Below are positions 33,201 through 43,420 of a stretch of 64,000 nt of DNA, piece after piece. Each line of letters opens with the position of its first letter. The first letter of the stretch is position 1. This DNA is from Sclerurus mexicanus (taxonomy: Eukaryota; Chordata; Aves; Passeriformes; Furnariidae). A program made the translations under genes and the position numbers. The DNA lies in the NCBI GenBank assembly GCA_013396755.1, contig VWZF01002253.1:3145-67144 (forward strand), in the 5' to 3' direction. Under the pieces are notes generated by a model that saw only the letters and a program-made list of their open reading frames with translations, did not search any database and was not told where the DNA came from.

Positions 33201-36200
33201 TGCTCAAGGTCCTCTCTTTTCCCAGGAAAACCCCTGAAGCTGAGCTTGGCCACGGAGGAAATCGCCACGTTTTATGCCAAAATGCTCGATCACGAATACA
33301 CGACCAAGGAGATCTTCCAGAACAACTTCTTCCATGACTGGAGGAAGGTACATTCCCTGGGAGGGCTTCCTTGAGATCCATCATCCCCAAGCTGTGGTGG
33401 GGGATGAGGGACTTTTTGTGGCTTATTTAGAATGATGAGATCCTAAATTCTGGTTTATTTCCTTGTTTGTTGTGGATTTGGGCTGGAATTTGCTGGCTGC
33501 GACATCTTTGAGGGCTTCAAGTTGGCACTTGTGCTCCCTCTGAGTGTTGGTGATGGAACCAGGTGCTGGATCTTGCAAACAGCTCACAAGTATTTTGGGG
33601 CTTGAAGGAATAACCTCATGGTCCTGAGTGAGAATACACCCCCCCCACCCCCCCCCAAAAATACCTTTGGTGGAGCTTCTGCAGTTCCTGCAGTCCTGTT
33701 TGGGGACATTTTTTCCACATCAGAAGCTGTTCCACCCCAAAACTGGCTGAGTTTTGCTTCTCTGCGTGCTGGTTCAGGTATCCAGAGGCACCCTGACCTC
33801 CTGCTGTGGTGGCTTTGGCCTTGGATGTGGCTGCTGCCTTCTGGTTTTTCCAAAGAACTGGAATGTGGGTCTCTACTTCCTCCTCTGGAAAGGAGAGGCC
33901 CAAACTGCAGCTCAATGTGGAGTTAGTTTTGCCTCCTGGCTTTACTCAGCTCCTCTCACCCCTTGCCCAGGAGATGACCTTTGAGGAGCAGGAGATAATC
34001 CAGGACCTGGACAAGTGTGACTTCAGTGAGATCCACAAGTACTTTGTGGGCAAGAGCGAGGCACGGAAAGCGCTCCCCAAGGAGGAGAAGCAGGTGAGGA
34101 CTCTTTCCTCTGACATCTGGGACTGGCTGGCATGTTTTGGGGTGGAGCTTTGGGGTGGTTTGACTCCTACTTGTCCTCTCTCTTCGTGTTATGCCCTGGG
34201 ACCTCTTTGGAGCAGCTCTGTCTCCAAGACCATCACCCCCTTGTTCATGAATTTTAACAGCAGATCCTGCACATTCCATGGCTTTGCAGGGTCCCAACTA
34301 TCCTTGGACCATGGCTTGGGGTCCTGCTGTGTCCAGAGGATGATGGATCTTGTTGAGGGACTGATGGCACTCGGGGTTGTTCCATCAGCATCACTAGGAG
34401 GGTTGGCAAAGTGGGTGGAGATGGTCCATCTGTTGGGAGTGGACTTAGACCTGTGCTCACCTCCTTCTCCCACCTTTTGAGCTCTGCCTTCCCAGCCTTG
34501 CTCTTTTCCAGGGAAAGGAGGACAGTGATGGGTAAACACGAGCCATGGGGTTTAAATTTTATCCTGTGGGATGAGAATAGATGTTGGGAAGAAATTCCTT
34601 ACTGGGAGGGTGGTGAGACACTGAAACAGATTGCCTGGAGAAGCTGTGGATGTCCCATCCCTGGGAGTGTTCCAGGACAGGTTGGATGAGGATTGGAGCA
34701 ACATGGTCTAGTGGAAGATGTCTTTGCCCATGGCAGGAGGATTGGAATAAGAATGAGAATCATCTTTAAGGTTCCCTCCAACCCAAACCATTCCATAATT
34801 CCATGATGGTGTCGTGGGTGCCCGTTTCAGAAACTGAAGGAGGAGGCCGATAAGATCCAGGAGGAATATGGATACTGCATCCTGGATGGGCACCGGGAGA
34901 AGATCGGCAACTTCAAAACGGAACCACCAGGGCTGTTCCGTGGCCGTGGTGACCACCCCAAAATGGGGATGCTGAAGAAGAGGATCATGCCAGAAGATGT
35001 TATCATCAACTGCAGCAGGTGAGTTGCCACGGGAAGGGCTGAGCTCCTGGGACTGGGGGGAACTGGGACATCTCTGCCCAGAGCCGGGGTTTTGCCATCT
35101 CCTAAAATCCCTGCTTTGCGTGTCCTGAGGCTTTGACTCACTGGAGCCCTTTGGTCACCCCCAGGGGTCTGACTTGGAGTTCCTCTCTGGATGTACAAAG
35201 GAAGCTCCCATCTCCCACTGGTGTCCGTGCTGTTCACACAAAGTCAATATTGGTACTCCTGTGACATTTTTGAGGAAGGGACATCTCTGTGCTCCTCTTC
35301 CCAACGAGCCATTCCTCCTAATTTTTTGGGTCCCTCCTGGTGGCTGGAAGCACCAGGATACTCACTGGAGGAGGAGGGAAGAGCAATGGTTGGGTTGGGA
35401 GTGTTTACCCCAAGTTATAAGAGTTGGATTGGTCTTAAACCACCCATGTGAAGACCTTGATTCAAAATATCCCCCACCAGTCCAGCAAGTTCTGCTTTGT
35501 CTTCATTGAAATGGTAAAGAGCTGATCATGTGAAGGGCCTGGAGCCCAAGTCTGTGGAGCAGCAGATGGAGCTGTGGGGTCTCAGCCTGGAGAAAAGGAG
35601 GCTCAGGGGGGACCTTCTCCCTCTCTACAACTTCCTGAAAGAAAGGTGTAGACAGGTGGGAATTGGTCTCTTCTCCCAGATAACGGGTGGCAGGACAAGA
35701 GGAAATGGCCTCAGGTTGTGCCAGAGGAAGTTTGGATTGGATATTCAGGAAAACTTCTTCACAGAAAGGGTTGCCAAGAGGAAGAGTCTGCCCAGGGCAG
35801 GGGTGGGGTGACCATCCCTGAAGCTGAGCTGAACACCCGTTACCTCACGGTCTCAGGGCTGTAATCCTGCTCTTCCCACAGGGATTCCAAGATCCCAGAG
35901 CCACCAGAAGGTCACAAGTGGAAGGAGGTTCGTTTTGACAACACAGTTACCTGGCTGGCCTCGTGGACGGAGAACATCCAGAACACCTTGAAGTACATCA
36001 TGCTGAACCCCAGCTCCAAGCTGAAGGTTGGAACGATGCCTTTGGTCACATGGAAAGATCAGGAAAAGCCGAGATCTATTTTTTTTTTATTTTCATCTTT
36101 CTCCACCAAAAAAAAAAAAAGGTGAACTAAATGAATTTGGGTGGTGAGAGGAAAAGAACAGAGGGTTGTTAAGCACTAACCCTATTCCAGGGAAGGATCC

Positions 36201-39200
36201 AAGGCAGAGCCATCCCTGGGTCACATTCCTGAGTGAGTGGAGTGTAGGGAAAGGTGGGATCATGGTCTGCAATGCCATGGGAGGGAGGGAATGTTGTGGG
36301 AAGGGAAAAGGGGATTTAAGGCTCTTCCCAGTGCTCAGAGTGAAAACTGGGCACAGCTGAGGGCTTTGTGTCCTTCCATAGTGGTGGACATGACTATGCA
36401 GTGTTTGACCCACTTTGACTCCTTGTTTTGCACTGGCTGGTGGAGAACACCTGGACTCTGCCAGGATGCAGATCCAGCACAGCCAGCAGAGGGCACAGAA
36501 ACCCTGGATGAGCTGCTTCTGCTCGGATTAATTCACTTTGTGGATTTTTTTAATATTTTCCTAAGGAAACAGTGGGGTTTGAGCAGGATTTAGATGCTGG
36601 AGGTGCTCTTGGAACAGATTTTGGCTGGAAGGGGCCCAAGAAAGATGGGGCACTGAAGGAAAAATGTCTTGGCCTCCCTTTCCAGGGGGAGAAGGACTGG
36701 CAGAAATATGAGGTTGCTCGACGCTTAAAGGGTGTTGTCCACCAAATCCGGGCTCAGTACCGAGCAGATTGGAAGTCCAAGGAGATGAAGAAGCGGCAAA
36801 GAGCAGTGGCCCTCTACTTCATTGATAAGGTACCCACAGCTTCACCCCAGCCCCCAGGTCCCCCATCCATGTGGAGGTTGGGAATTACCTAATCCACCCC
36901 ACCCTGGAGTTTTTTGGTGATTCCTCGTGCTTCACAGGAGGAGTCTTGGCAACGATTATGGAATCATGGAATGGTTTGGGTTGGAAGGGACCTTAAAGAT
37001 CCCTTCATTCCAACGCCCTGTTGTGGGCAGGGACACTTTCCGCTAGCCCAGGTTGCTCCAAGTCCTGTCCAGCCTGGCCTTGAGCGTTTCCAGGGATGGG
37101 GTGAAGGATGGAGGATGGTGATTCCTGCTATCTGCTGACGCTCCTGTGAGGATGGAGTTGTGCAGGAGCTGTGCTGTCCTTCCTGGGCTTTACCTGCACG
37201 TGTGTCTCTGTGCGATGGCAAATCCCCGCTGGAAAGATGGACAACCTTTTTCTGGGAGAGTGGGAGGGATGTCTTAGGGTTTCTCAGAGCAGTGAAATTA
37301 TCTCCTGCTGGAGGCACCTGCTCTTTGGTTTCCACCAGGGTTCCAGCAGCCATTCCATGAGATGCCATTCCATGAGATGCCATCCCGAGAGAGCTGTCCA
37401 TGAGGCTCTGCAACAGGTTGCCCAGAGAAACTGTGGATGGCCCATCCCTGAAAGTGTTCCAGGCCAGGCTGGATGAAACTTGGAGCAACCTGGTCTAGTG
37501 GGAGGTGTTGGAAGGGGGCTGGAACAAGAAGACCTTGAAGGTTCCTTCCAACCCGAACCATTCTGTGATTCTCTTGCCTGTGATGTCCACAACCACTTTA
37601 ACAACCTTGGAAAGGGGAATTGCAGTGGGATGGGGGGTGGATGACTCGCTGTCTCCTTCCAGCTGGCCCTGAGAGCTGGCAATGAGAAGGAGGAAGGGGA
37701 GACAGCGGACACGGTTGGCTGCTGCTCCCTGCGAGTGGAGCACATCAAGCTGCACCCTGAGCTGGATGGGCAGGAGCACGTGGTTGAGTTTGACTTCCTC
37801 GGGAAGGACTCGATCCGTTACTACAACAAAGTGTCCGTGGAGAAGCCGGTGAGCTGGGGGCATGTCAGTTCTCTGGGTGGCTCTGGGTGTTCATCAGGCC
37901 CAAATCTACATCCAAAACCTGTTGCAAAGATGCCTCCTGTGCTTCGACAGCATCTCCCTGTCCTGTAGGATGGGGAGGAACTTTGGGGTAGGGCTTCCAA
38001 AGTTGTACAGCTCAACAAACCTTGAGAGAAGTCCCACCCTTGTGCTGGAACGTCCTCAGTTGCCTGGTGGGCATTAGAACTTGCAATGTCTTCATTGATA
38101 GTGAATTATTTTGCTTTGCCCATGGAGTAGGTGATTTTAATGGTGTTTGTGGGGAAACTGGAGTGTCAGAGGTAGGAAGGATGGGGGGAAACAGCACCAG
38201 TGGCAGCCCTTGAATTTGAGAAGGTTGGTGGTGGTGTAGGATGTGTTACATGAGTGTGAATCTGAGCCCACCTGGGCAAGGAGACAGATGAGGGAGATGT
38301 CTGGGAGCAATTTGTCCCTTGTCCCTGCTTAGGGCCACCTTTCCTCCTCTGTAGGTGTTCAGGAACCTGCAGCGGTTCATGAAGAACAAGGACCCCACGG
38401 ACGACCTCTTTGACAAGCTCAATGTGAGTTGTCACCTCGAAGCTTTTGGAACAGCACCAATGGCCCAGAGGGAGGAGAAGCAAACCTGTGACACCCCTGT
38501 CAGCCTTTGGTGCTCATCAGTGTCATCCCTTACCCTGCTTTTAGCTATTTCACCCTCACAGACACCACTGTCACTGTTTGAAGACCCTCTTGGGGCTCTG
38601 TCATGTTTTCCGTGCTCTGGTGGCATCTCTGCTCCCCTGAAAACAGCCTTGGCTGCCTTTCTGCACCTCTGTCTCTGCTAAGGATGTGGATTTTCTGCTC
38701 CTTCCCTCCTCTAACTCATCAGCTTGGGCTTTTTTTAGCCTGGGAAGTCCTGCCCATGCACACGTTGCTGGAGGTGTCAAACATCAGCTCTTTGACATTT
38801 TGACACCTCACCAGGGCTCCATGGGAGGGTAAGAAGTTGCTGGAGAGATGTGCAGCACCCTTCCCTCCTGAGCTGCTCCCCTGCTCCTTCCCCTTCCTCA
38901 GGGAGGGCTGTGGGGTCCCTGTGCTGCCACAGTATGGGGTCCTTGTGGAGCCCTGGTATGGGGTATCTCTGTGCAGCCCCAGGGAGGGGGGGGCTGTGGG
39001 GTCCCCGTTTGTCCCCAGGCCCCAAGGTGGGATATGGGGTGTCCCTGTGCAGCCCCAGGGTGATGTATGGGGTCCCTGTGCAGAAATATGATATTGGGTC
39101 TGAGATCAGAGAATCATTAAGGTTGGAAAAGACCTCCAAGATCATCAAGTCCAATATTTAACCCGGCACTGCCACGTTCACCGCTGGACCGTGTCTCCGT

Positions 39201-42200
39201 GTGCCAAGATGTGTCTTCTTGGATGTGGCTGGGCAAAAATTGTGGACTTTCAGAGAGGTTCTTTGTGGGTTTAGGTGGAATTTGTCCCATTTTTGGGTAG
39301 ATGGTGGCCTGGCCCAACAAGTAGCTCTACAAGCTACAGGACTTCATGTTTTTTAATGCTGAATTTGGTTGCTTAGGCAGAAGGTGATCTGAAAAATAAG
39401 TGCTTTGTTGTCCTGCGTCCTGCCTTTTTCTATTCCTTCTCTTTTATAGACTCATGGAATGGGTTGGGTTAGAAGGAACCCTAAAGACTGTCCAGTTTCA
39501 ACCCCCCTGCCATGGGCAGGGACACCTTCCACTAGCCCAGGTTGCTTCAGGCACCATCCAAGCTGGCCTTGAACACTTCCAGGGATGGAGCATGATACTG
39601 AATCCCAAAAGAAGTCTTCTATTTGCTACAAATAACTGGATTTGGGACAAGAAGGGGTCACAGCTTCTCTGGCCAAGCTGTGCCAGGTTCTCACCACCCT
39701 CACAGGGAAGAATTTCTTTCTAATATCTCATCTAAACTTCCTCTTTCAGTTTGAAGCCGTTTCCCCTTGTTCTGTTGTTCCAGTTCCTAGTGTGAGTTTC
39801 CCCACACTTTGTCCTGTCTCCTCTGCCCCAGACGACCTTCTTGAACAAACACCTTCAGCACCTGATGGATGGTTTGACGGCCAAGGTGTTCAGGACCTAC
39901 AACGCCTCCATCACCCTGCAGGAGCAGCTCAAGGCACTCACCAACCGTGAGTTACGCAGAGTTTGTGGTCTCACCAGCAACCGGTGGGCTCAGCAATGTC
40001 CATCCATTCCCCTGGGGTCCCAAGAACTGCTCACCCTTCCTTGGCAGATGATGCACTGTGTCACAGGGGGGTACGTAACTTTTGGGGACCTGCAGCATGT
40101 TGGGAACCACAGTGAGAAATAGTTAACTCAGTGATGCTCTGAGGGCCAAGATGGGACTATTTTTCTCCTCCTTCCCTGTGTTGCTGGTTGGTTGCAACCA
40201 TTTTTTCTTCCTTGGGTATGTGAGTGATGAGTCACAGCAGGGATGCTCAGTTGTCCTTCACCGATTTCCACACCCATTATTGCTCTCCCTGGAGAAAGAA
40301 TGGGAAAGGCAAACGACTTGCTGTTGTTCTTCTCCATTCCCTGCCTTCCCAAAATCCCAGAAAGGAGGCTTAGTGGTGCTTTCATTTGTTTCCAGCTGAA
40401 GACGACGTTGCTGGAAAGCTCCTCTCGTACAACCGAGCCAACCGAGCTGTGGCCATCCTGTGCAACCATCAGAGGTCCGTGCCCAAAACCTTCGCCAGGT
40501 CGATGGAAATCCTCCAAACCAAGGTGAGAGAGATCAAACTGAGGGCCCTCAGGCCTGATCTCACCTCTGACCTTTTTTTTTTGGGATGGGGAGGGAGTGA
40601 TGACTAAAGAGATCGTGTTGGTCAAGCGCATCAAGGAGTGAACTGGGAATAGTAGATTTCCATCGGTGACTGGGGTGGAGATGGATGGGGCAAGATCAAA
40701 TGCTGGATGAAGCTCACTTGGCATAGAATTTGGGCATTTTTTTATGATTTTGGGGCTCTTTTCATCTCTTGGTGTGCTTTTTTGGGATGGCACAGCCCTT
40801 ACACAGCTGGCTCAGAATCAGGGAAACTGGTTTTTCTGCCTGTTTCCAGGAGGACCAGCTGGAAATTTCATGGGTCTGCTCTGGAAATACCTCACATCAC
40901 CACTTTTAATTGTCCTCAGCTCTTGGTCATGCTCCAACACTTTCACAAACCAGTTGGTGTCAGGCAGTGGCACAAGATGAACAGATTGAGGAGCTCCAAG
41001 TGTTTCTGGCCTCTTTTTGTAAGATGCCAAGAAATGCTTGAGCCCAGCAGATGCTGCAGGGGCAGGTGGTTGGGAGCGGAGAAGGGCTGGTAAGAAACTA
41101 AGGAGTGGTGTGGGAAAGGAAAGGAGAAGGCAGCTGAAACCTCCAGGAAGGACAGGAGTGGGGCCTGACTTTATTTTCACCTTCCCAGATCGATGCCAAG
41201 AAGAAACAGGTGGAGGAAGCCCAGCAAGAACTGAAAAAAGCTGAAGATGAGTTTGACGACACAAAAGATGCCAAAGCAGAAGTGTGAGTGGCTCTTCCTT
41301 GCAATCCTGTGTTGGAGAGGGGTCTCTGCACAGAGGGCCCATGGATGGGGATGGTGTGGTCCAACACCCTCCATGCAGCTTGTCAGAGCAGAAATGCCCA
41401 TTTTGGGTATCAAGTGCCTCTTGGTCCATGGAAGATGGTTATAGGTCTTGTGGATGGTTCCTTGCAGGACCACCTGCCCTTAGAAAAGTTTGCTACAAGC
41501 CCTGTCCAACCTGGCCTTGGACACTTCCAGGGATGGGGTGGCCACAGCTTCTCTGGGCAAGCCATTCCCAAGTTCTGAGGGTGTGATGGTCTCTGGATGT
41601 TGGATTTTGTGTTTGACCATCTCTGGTGGTGCTAATTACATTTATTTATTTTTTATTATATATAAAAGCATCTTACCAGGTCAAAGTCCTGATTCTTGGA
41701 TTCTGCTATTCTGGAATATTTCAAAGCTTAAGACTTTCCCTGTGTTGTTCTTCCTCCTCCCTCAGCAATGTGGAGAAGAAAAAGAAGCTGTTGAAGAAGC
41801 TGGAAGAGCAGCTGGCCAGGCTGAACATCCAGGCCACGGATAAGGAGGAGAACAAGCAGATAGCTCTGGGCACATCCAAGCTGAACTACCTGGATCCCAG
41901 GATTAGCGTAGCTTGGTAAGTCTTGGATGTGCAATCGTGGCGTGGTTGGTTTGGGTTGGAAGGGACCTTAAAGTCCATCCCATTCCAACCCCCTGCCATG
42001 GGCAGGGACAACTTCCACTAGACCATGTTTTTCCAAGCCCCATCCAAGCTGGTCTTGGACGCTTCCAGGAATGGGACATGATAGTGAATCCCAAACTAAG
42101 GCTTCTATTTGCTACAAATAACCGGATTTGGGGCAAGAAGGGATCGTTTTGCAAGTCCTCAACAGTGGCAAAAAGTTAATTTCTTAGGGATCTTGAGGCT

Positions 42201-43097
42201 GAGGGGGTTACAGTGGTGAGAGATGCTGCACCTGGAGAGGGGAGGACACCGAATCCCAGGATCATTGAGGTTGGAGAAGACCTCTAAGATCATCAGGTCC
42301 AACCTGTGCCCAATACCCACCTTGTCCCCCAGCCCAGGGCACTGAGTGCCACATCCAGTCATTCCTTGGACACCTCCAGGGATGGAGACTCCACCACCTC
42401 CCTAGGCAGCCCCTTCCAATGCCTGACCACTGTTTCCATGAGGAAATTCTTTCTGATGTCCAACCTGAAGCTCCCCTGGCACAATTTGAGTCTGTGTCCT
42501 CTTGTCCTGTGTTGCCAGGGAGAAGAGGCCAATTCCCACCCGGCTCCCCACTCCTGTCAGGGAGTTGCAGGGAGTGAGAAGGTCCCCCTGAGCCTCTTTT
42601 TCTCCAGGATGAGCCCCCCCAGGTCCCTCAGCCACTCCTGGTGCTCCAGACACTTCATCAGCTCTGTTCCCTTCTCTGGACACTCTCCAGCCCCTCAATG
42701 TCTTTCTTGTCATGGGGAGCCCAAAACTGACCCCACGATTCGAGGTGTGGCCTCACTAGTGTCCAGCACAGGGGGACAATCACATGTTTGGTCCTGCTGG
42801 CCACACTAGGTTTGATATAAGCCAGGATGCTGCTGGGTCCTTGCCCACCTGGGCACACCTGGCTCATGCCCACCAGCACCTCCAGGTCTCTGCCTCCAGC
42901 CCGGGGTGCTCCAGGGGGTTGTTGTGACTGAGGAGTGCTGGAACCTCTCCATGGGGTGTGACATATCACCCTCCATGTCTTCTGCTCTGCCCAGGTGCAA
43001 GAAGTTTGGGGTGCCCATCGAGAAGATCTACAACAAGACCCAGAGGGAGAAGTTTGCCTGGGCCATCGCCATGGCCGACGAGGACTTTGAGTTCTGA
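24191..43097 (+). CDS. TOP1MT: DNA topoisomerase I, mitochondrial (TOP1 paralogue) with long charged N-terminus
   Basis: A type IB topoisomerase relaxes supercoils by nicking one strand and forming a 3'-phosphotyrosyl link. Exons: 24191-24257, 26504-26550 (both tentative), 28676-28748, 28896-29773, 31370-31485, 33226-33347, 33971-34093, 34831-35018, 35882-36026, 36686-36829, 37663-37848, 38355-38423, 39832-39946, 40396-40523, 41189-41283, 41766-41915, 42995-43097. Phases agree throughout from 28676. Catalytic residues equivalent to human TOP1 Arg488, Lys532, Arg590, His632 and Tyr723 are present. It is assigned to TOP1MT rather than TOP1 by body residues (for example LEHRGPYFAP, LDKCDFSEIHKYF, C-terminal EDFEF) and by RHPN1 next door. 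From 28676 the protein is about 878 residues, against about 601 for human TOP1MT and 765 for TOP1. The excess is the Lys/Glu exon. The start codon was not found. Confidence 0.93.
24400..24666 (+). mobile_element. CR1 LINE 3' end
   Basis: gataggacaagggggaatgg through ggttggatattgggaaggag to caaaccgttccatgattcta, complete at the 3' end. Confidence 0.92.
25121..25262 (+). mobile_element. CR1 LINE 3' end, short
   Basis: acccatccctggaaatgtcc to acccaaacaatcccatgatt. Confidence 0.9.
26504..26550 (+). CDS. TOP1MT: TOP1MT possible short exon
   Basis: It lies between atctttcag and GCCTCAGG|GTGAGT, both good splice sites. The 47 bases read EETKARTSVELEDAS plus two bases and join in phase to exon 28676. 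Because 47 is not a multiple of three, inclusion or skipping would demand different frames in the exon before it. Confidence 0.4.
27674..27890 (-). mobile_element. CR1 LINE 3' end
   Basis: Second CR1 subfamily type: ggaattaaggttggaagaga, then aacccagcactgccaaggcc, ending gatggtgattccacagcctg and tccatcctaaatctgccctg. Confidence 0.85.
28676..28748 (+). CDS. TOP1MT: TOP1MT N-terminal exon
   Basis: The acceptor is ttttgttgtag|GTCCC and the donor GGG|GTAGGA. The protein SQDKSQKEGPAVEQQLLES then HNGIG is polar, with no known motif. It runs from phase 2 to phase 0, and the frame is open through to the large exon. Confidence 0.65.
28896..29773 (+). CDS. TOP1MT: TOP1MT Lys/Glu-rich N-terminal domain exon
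   Basis: The exon is 878 bases between cttcccacag and AAATG|GTAAAT, 292 codons without a stop. It starts VPKPSDGAAGG with an acidic lead, then is dominated by Lys, Glu and Gly. Basic clusters look like monopartite nuclear localisation signals (GLKRKRGRKKDK; KEKKRKIKKEK; KPRKRKSKEAG). It ends EDKWKW, and the next exon begins WEEEKK. This recreates the KWKWWEEE junction found in nuclear TOP1 between its charged N-terminal domain and core. Mammalian TOP1MT has a short mitochondrial leader here instead. The domain is expected to be disordered. Confidence 0.8.
30232..30265. other. Assembly gap (34 N) after a C homopolymer
   Basis: Twelve C bases (30220-30231) run straight into the gap. It falls in the TOP1MT intron between the Lys/Glu exon and the first core exon. 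True gap length is unknown. Confidence 0.95.
31003..31145 (+). mobile_element. CR1 LINE 3' end
   Basis: ttcccagaggaagttgtggc to gatgatctttcagatccctt. It lacks the last terminal bases. Confidence 0.88.
31370..31485 (+). CDS. TOP1MT: TOP1MT core exon 1
   Basis: The protein is WEEEKKADGVKW, then TQLEHRGPYFAPLYEPLPED and VQFYYD, the start of the TOP1 core (subdomain II). The donor is GATG|GTACGT and it ends in phase 1. In mammals this is where the leader exon of TOP1MT joins. Confidence 0.97.
32745..32903 (+). mobile_element. CR1 LINE 3' end
   Basis: ccagtgaagctgtggttgcc to gcccaaaccattccgtggtt. Confidence 0.9.
33226..33347 (+). CDS. TOP1MT: TOP1MT core exon 2
   Basis: GKPLKLSLATEEIATFYAKM, then LDHEYTTKEIFQNNFFHDW and RK. 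Borders are ttttcccag|GAAAA and AGGAAG|GTACAT. Confidence 0.97.
33971..34093 (+). CDS. TOP1MT: TOP1MT core exon 3
   Basis: EMTFEEQEIIQDLDKCDFSE, then IHKYFVGKSEARKALPKEEK and Q. The LDKCDFSEIHKYF form is TOP1MT-like; human TOP1 has LSKCDFTQMSQYF at this place. Confidence 0.97.
34572..34806 (+). mobile_element. CR1 LINE 3' end next to an exon
   Basis: gatgttgggaagaaattcct to ccattccataattccatgat. Only 24 bases separate its 3' end from the TOP1MT exon at 34831. Confidence 0.92.
34831..35018 (+). CDS. TOP1MT: TOP1MT core exon 4
   Basis: KLKEEADKIQEEYGYCILDG, then HREKIGNFKTEPPGLFRGRG, DHPKMGMLKKRIMPEDVIIN and CS. This is the highly conserved DNA-contacting GLFRGRG and HPKMG stretch. It ends in phase 2. 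Confidence 0.98.
35518..35815 (+). mobile_element. CR1 LINE fragment, second subfamily
   Basis: Sense copy: ggagctgtggggtctcagcc, ggaccttctccctctctaca, ggattggatattcaggaaaa. It lacks the extreme 3' end. Confidence 0.88.
35882..36026 (+). CDS. TOP1MT: TOP1MT core exon 5
   Basis: DSKIPEPPEGHKWKEVRFDN, then TVTWLASWTENIQNTLKYIM and LNPSSKLK. IPEPP matches TOP1MT rather than the VPSPPP of TOP1. Confidence 0.98.
36686..36829 (+). CDS. TOP1MT: TOP1MT core exon 6
   Basis: GEKDWQKYEVARRLKGVVHQ, then IRAQYRADWKSKEMKKRQRA and VALYFIDK. The hinge and start of core subdomain III. Confidence 0.98.
36957..37105 (-). mobile_element. CR1 LINE 3' end, short
   Basis: tatggaatcatggaatggtt to gagcgtttccagggatgggg. 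Confidence 0.92.
37397..37575 (+). mobile_element. CR1 LINE 3' end
   Basis: atgaggctctgcaacaggtt to cccgaaccattctgtgattc. It ends about 88 bases before the next TOP1MT exon. Confidence 0.92.
37663..37848 (+). CDS. TOP1MT: TOP1MT catalytic exon (Arg488 and Lys532 equivalents)
   Basis: LALRAGNEKEEGETADTVGC, then CSLRVEHIKLHPELDGQEHV and VEFDFLGKDSIRYYNKVSVE. The catalytic Arg codon is at 37672-37674 and the catalytic Lys codon at 37804-37806, spaced 44 residues apart as in human TOP1. Confidence 0.99.
38355..38423 (+). CDS. TOP1MT: TOP1MT core exon 8
   Basis: VFRNLQRFMKNKDPTDDLFD followed by KLN, between ctctgtag and AAT|GTGAGT. Confidence 0.97.
39104..39205 (-). mobile_element. CR1 LINE 3' end, short, second subfamily
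   Basis: cagagaatcattaaggttgg, gatcatcaagtccaatattt, acccggcactgccacgttca. Confidence 0.88.
39450..39800 (-). mobile_element. CR1 LINE 3' end carrying an extra segment
   Basis: gactcatggaatgggttggg to aagccgtttccccttgttct. Its body is interrupted at about 39590-39655 by a segment with ttctatttgctacaaataac that also occurs in the copy at 41940. Confidence 0.88.
39832..39946 (+). CDS. TOP1MT: TOP1MT catalytic exon (Arg590 equivalent)
   Basis: TTFLNKHLQHLMDGLTAKVF, then RTYNASITLQEQLKALTN. The catalytic Arg codon is at 39892-39894. The donor is AACC|GTGAGT and it ends in phase 1. Confidence 0.98.
40396..40523 (+). CDS. TOP1MT: TOP1MT catalytic exon (His632 equivalent)
   Basis: PEDDVAGKLLSYNRANRAVA, then ILCNHQRSVPKTFARSMEIL and QTK. 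The catalytic His codon is at 40467-40469, 42 residues after the Arg590 equivalent, as in human TOP1. Confidence 0.98.
41189..41283 (+). CDS. TOP1MT: TOP1MT linker exon
   Basis: IDAKKKQVEEAQQELKKAED, then EFDDTKDAKAE. This is the coiled-coil linker between core and C-terminal domain. It ends in phase 2. Confidence 0.96.
41482..41585 (-). mobile_element. CR1 LINE internal fragment
   Basis: tttgctacaagccctgtcca, cttggacacttccagggatg, ccacagcttctctgggcaag. Both ends of the CR1 tail are missing. Confidence 0.85.
41766..41915 (+). CDS. TOP1MT: TOP1MT exon with the catalytic tyrosine
   Basis: NVEKKKKLLKKLEEQLARLN, then IQATDKEENKQIALGTSKLN and YLDPRISVA. The active-site Tyr of SKLNYLDPR is codon 41887-41889, equivalent to human TOP1 Tyr723. 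Confidence 0.99.
41940..42150 (-). mobile_element. CR1 LINE 3' end carrying the same extra segment
   Basis: gcgtggttggtttgggttgg, then gacaacttccactagaccat, followed at about 42072-42140 by the segment with ttctatttgctacaaataac shared with the copy at 39450. Confidence 0.88.
42250..42950 (-). mobile_element. CR1 LINE 3' end, long, second subfamily
   Basis: gaatcccaggatcattgagg, gtgccacatccagtcattcc, ccctgtcagggagttgcagg in variant form, and cagcacctccaggtctctgc. About 700 bases, ending about 45 bases before the last TOP1MT exon. Confidence 0.9.
42995..43097 (+). CDS. TOP1MT: TOP1MT last exon
   Basis: CKKFGVPIEKIYNKTQREKF, then AWAIAMADEDFEF and TGA at 43095-43097. The ending matches TOP1 family proteins exactly in length. 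Confidence 0.99.
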
Positions 43098-43414
43098 GCT
43101 GGTGACTCTTCCACCTGCAATCCCTAAATCCTGCTCACTTGGAGCTGTTGGAAAGTTTGGGTTTTTTTATTTATGCTACTGCAGTTGTTGCAGGGCTGGG
43201 GCCGAGGGTTGTCCAGTGGGCGAACTTGATGCCTTGTTGTCTGTGGAACACCAGGTTTCCTTTGAAACAGGTATTGCTGATCGTGACACCCTCCCCGAGT
43301 GCGGTGACTCTGAGGTGAACTCTTAATTCCTCCTCAGAGCTTCCAAGTGCTTGGGATTTATTTCTTCCCCTCCCCCCCTTTTTTTTTTTTCCTCATCTGG
43401 AGTCTGTGAAGAAG

Positions 43415-43420
43415 ATTAAA
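43415..43420 (+). terminator. TOP1MT: Poly(A) signal of TOP1MT (attaaa)
   Basis: The common variant hexamer attaaa lies 318 bases after the stop codon, followed within 30 bases by tgtgctgataaac and T/G-rich sequence. It is the first good hexamer downstream. Confidence 0.55.

Noticed and set aside
28676..43097. Identification as nuclear TOP1 because of the Lys/Glu-rich N-terminus
   Set aside because: The core matches TOP1MT at diagnostic places (LEHRGPYFAP, LDKCDFSEIH, IPEPP, EDFEF) and the neighbour is RHPN1, so TOP1MT with a retained N-terminus fits better.
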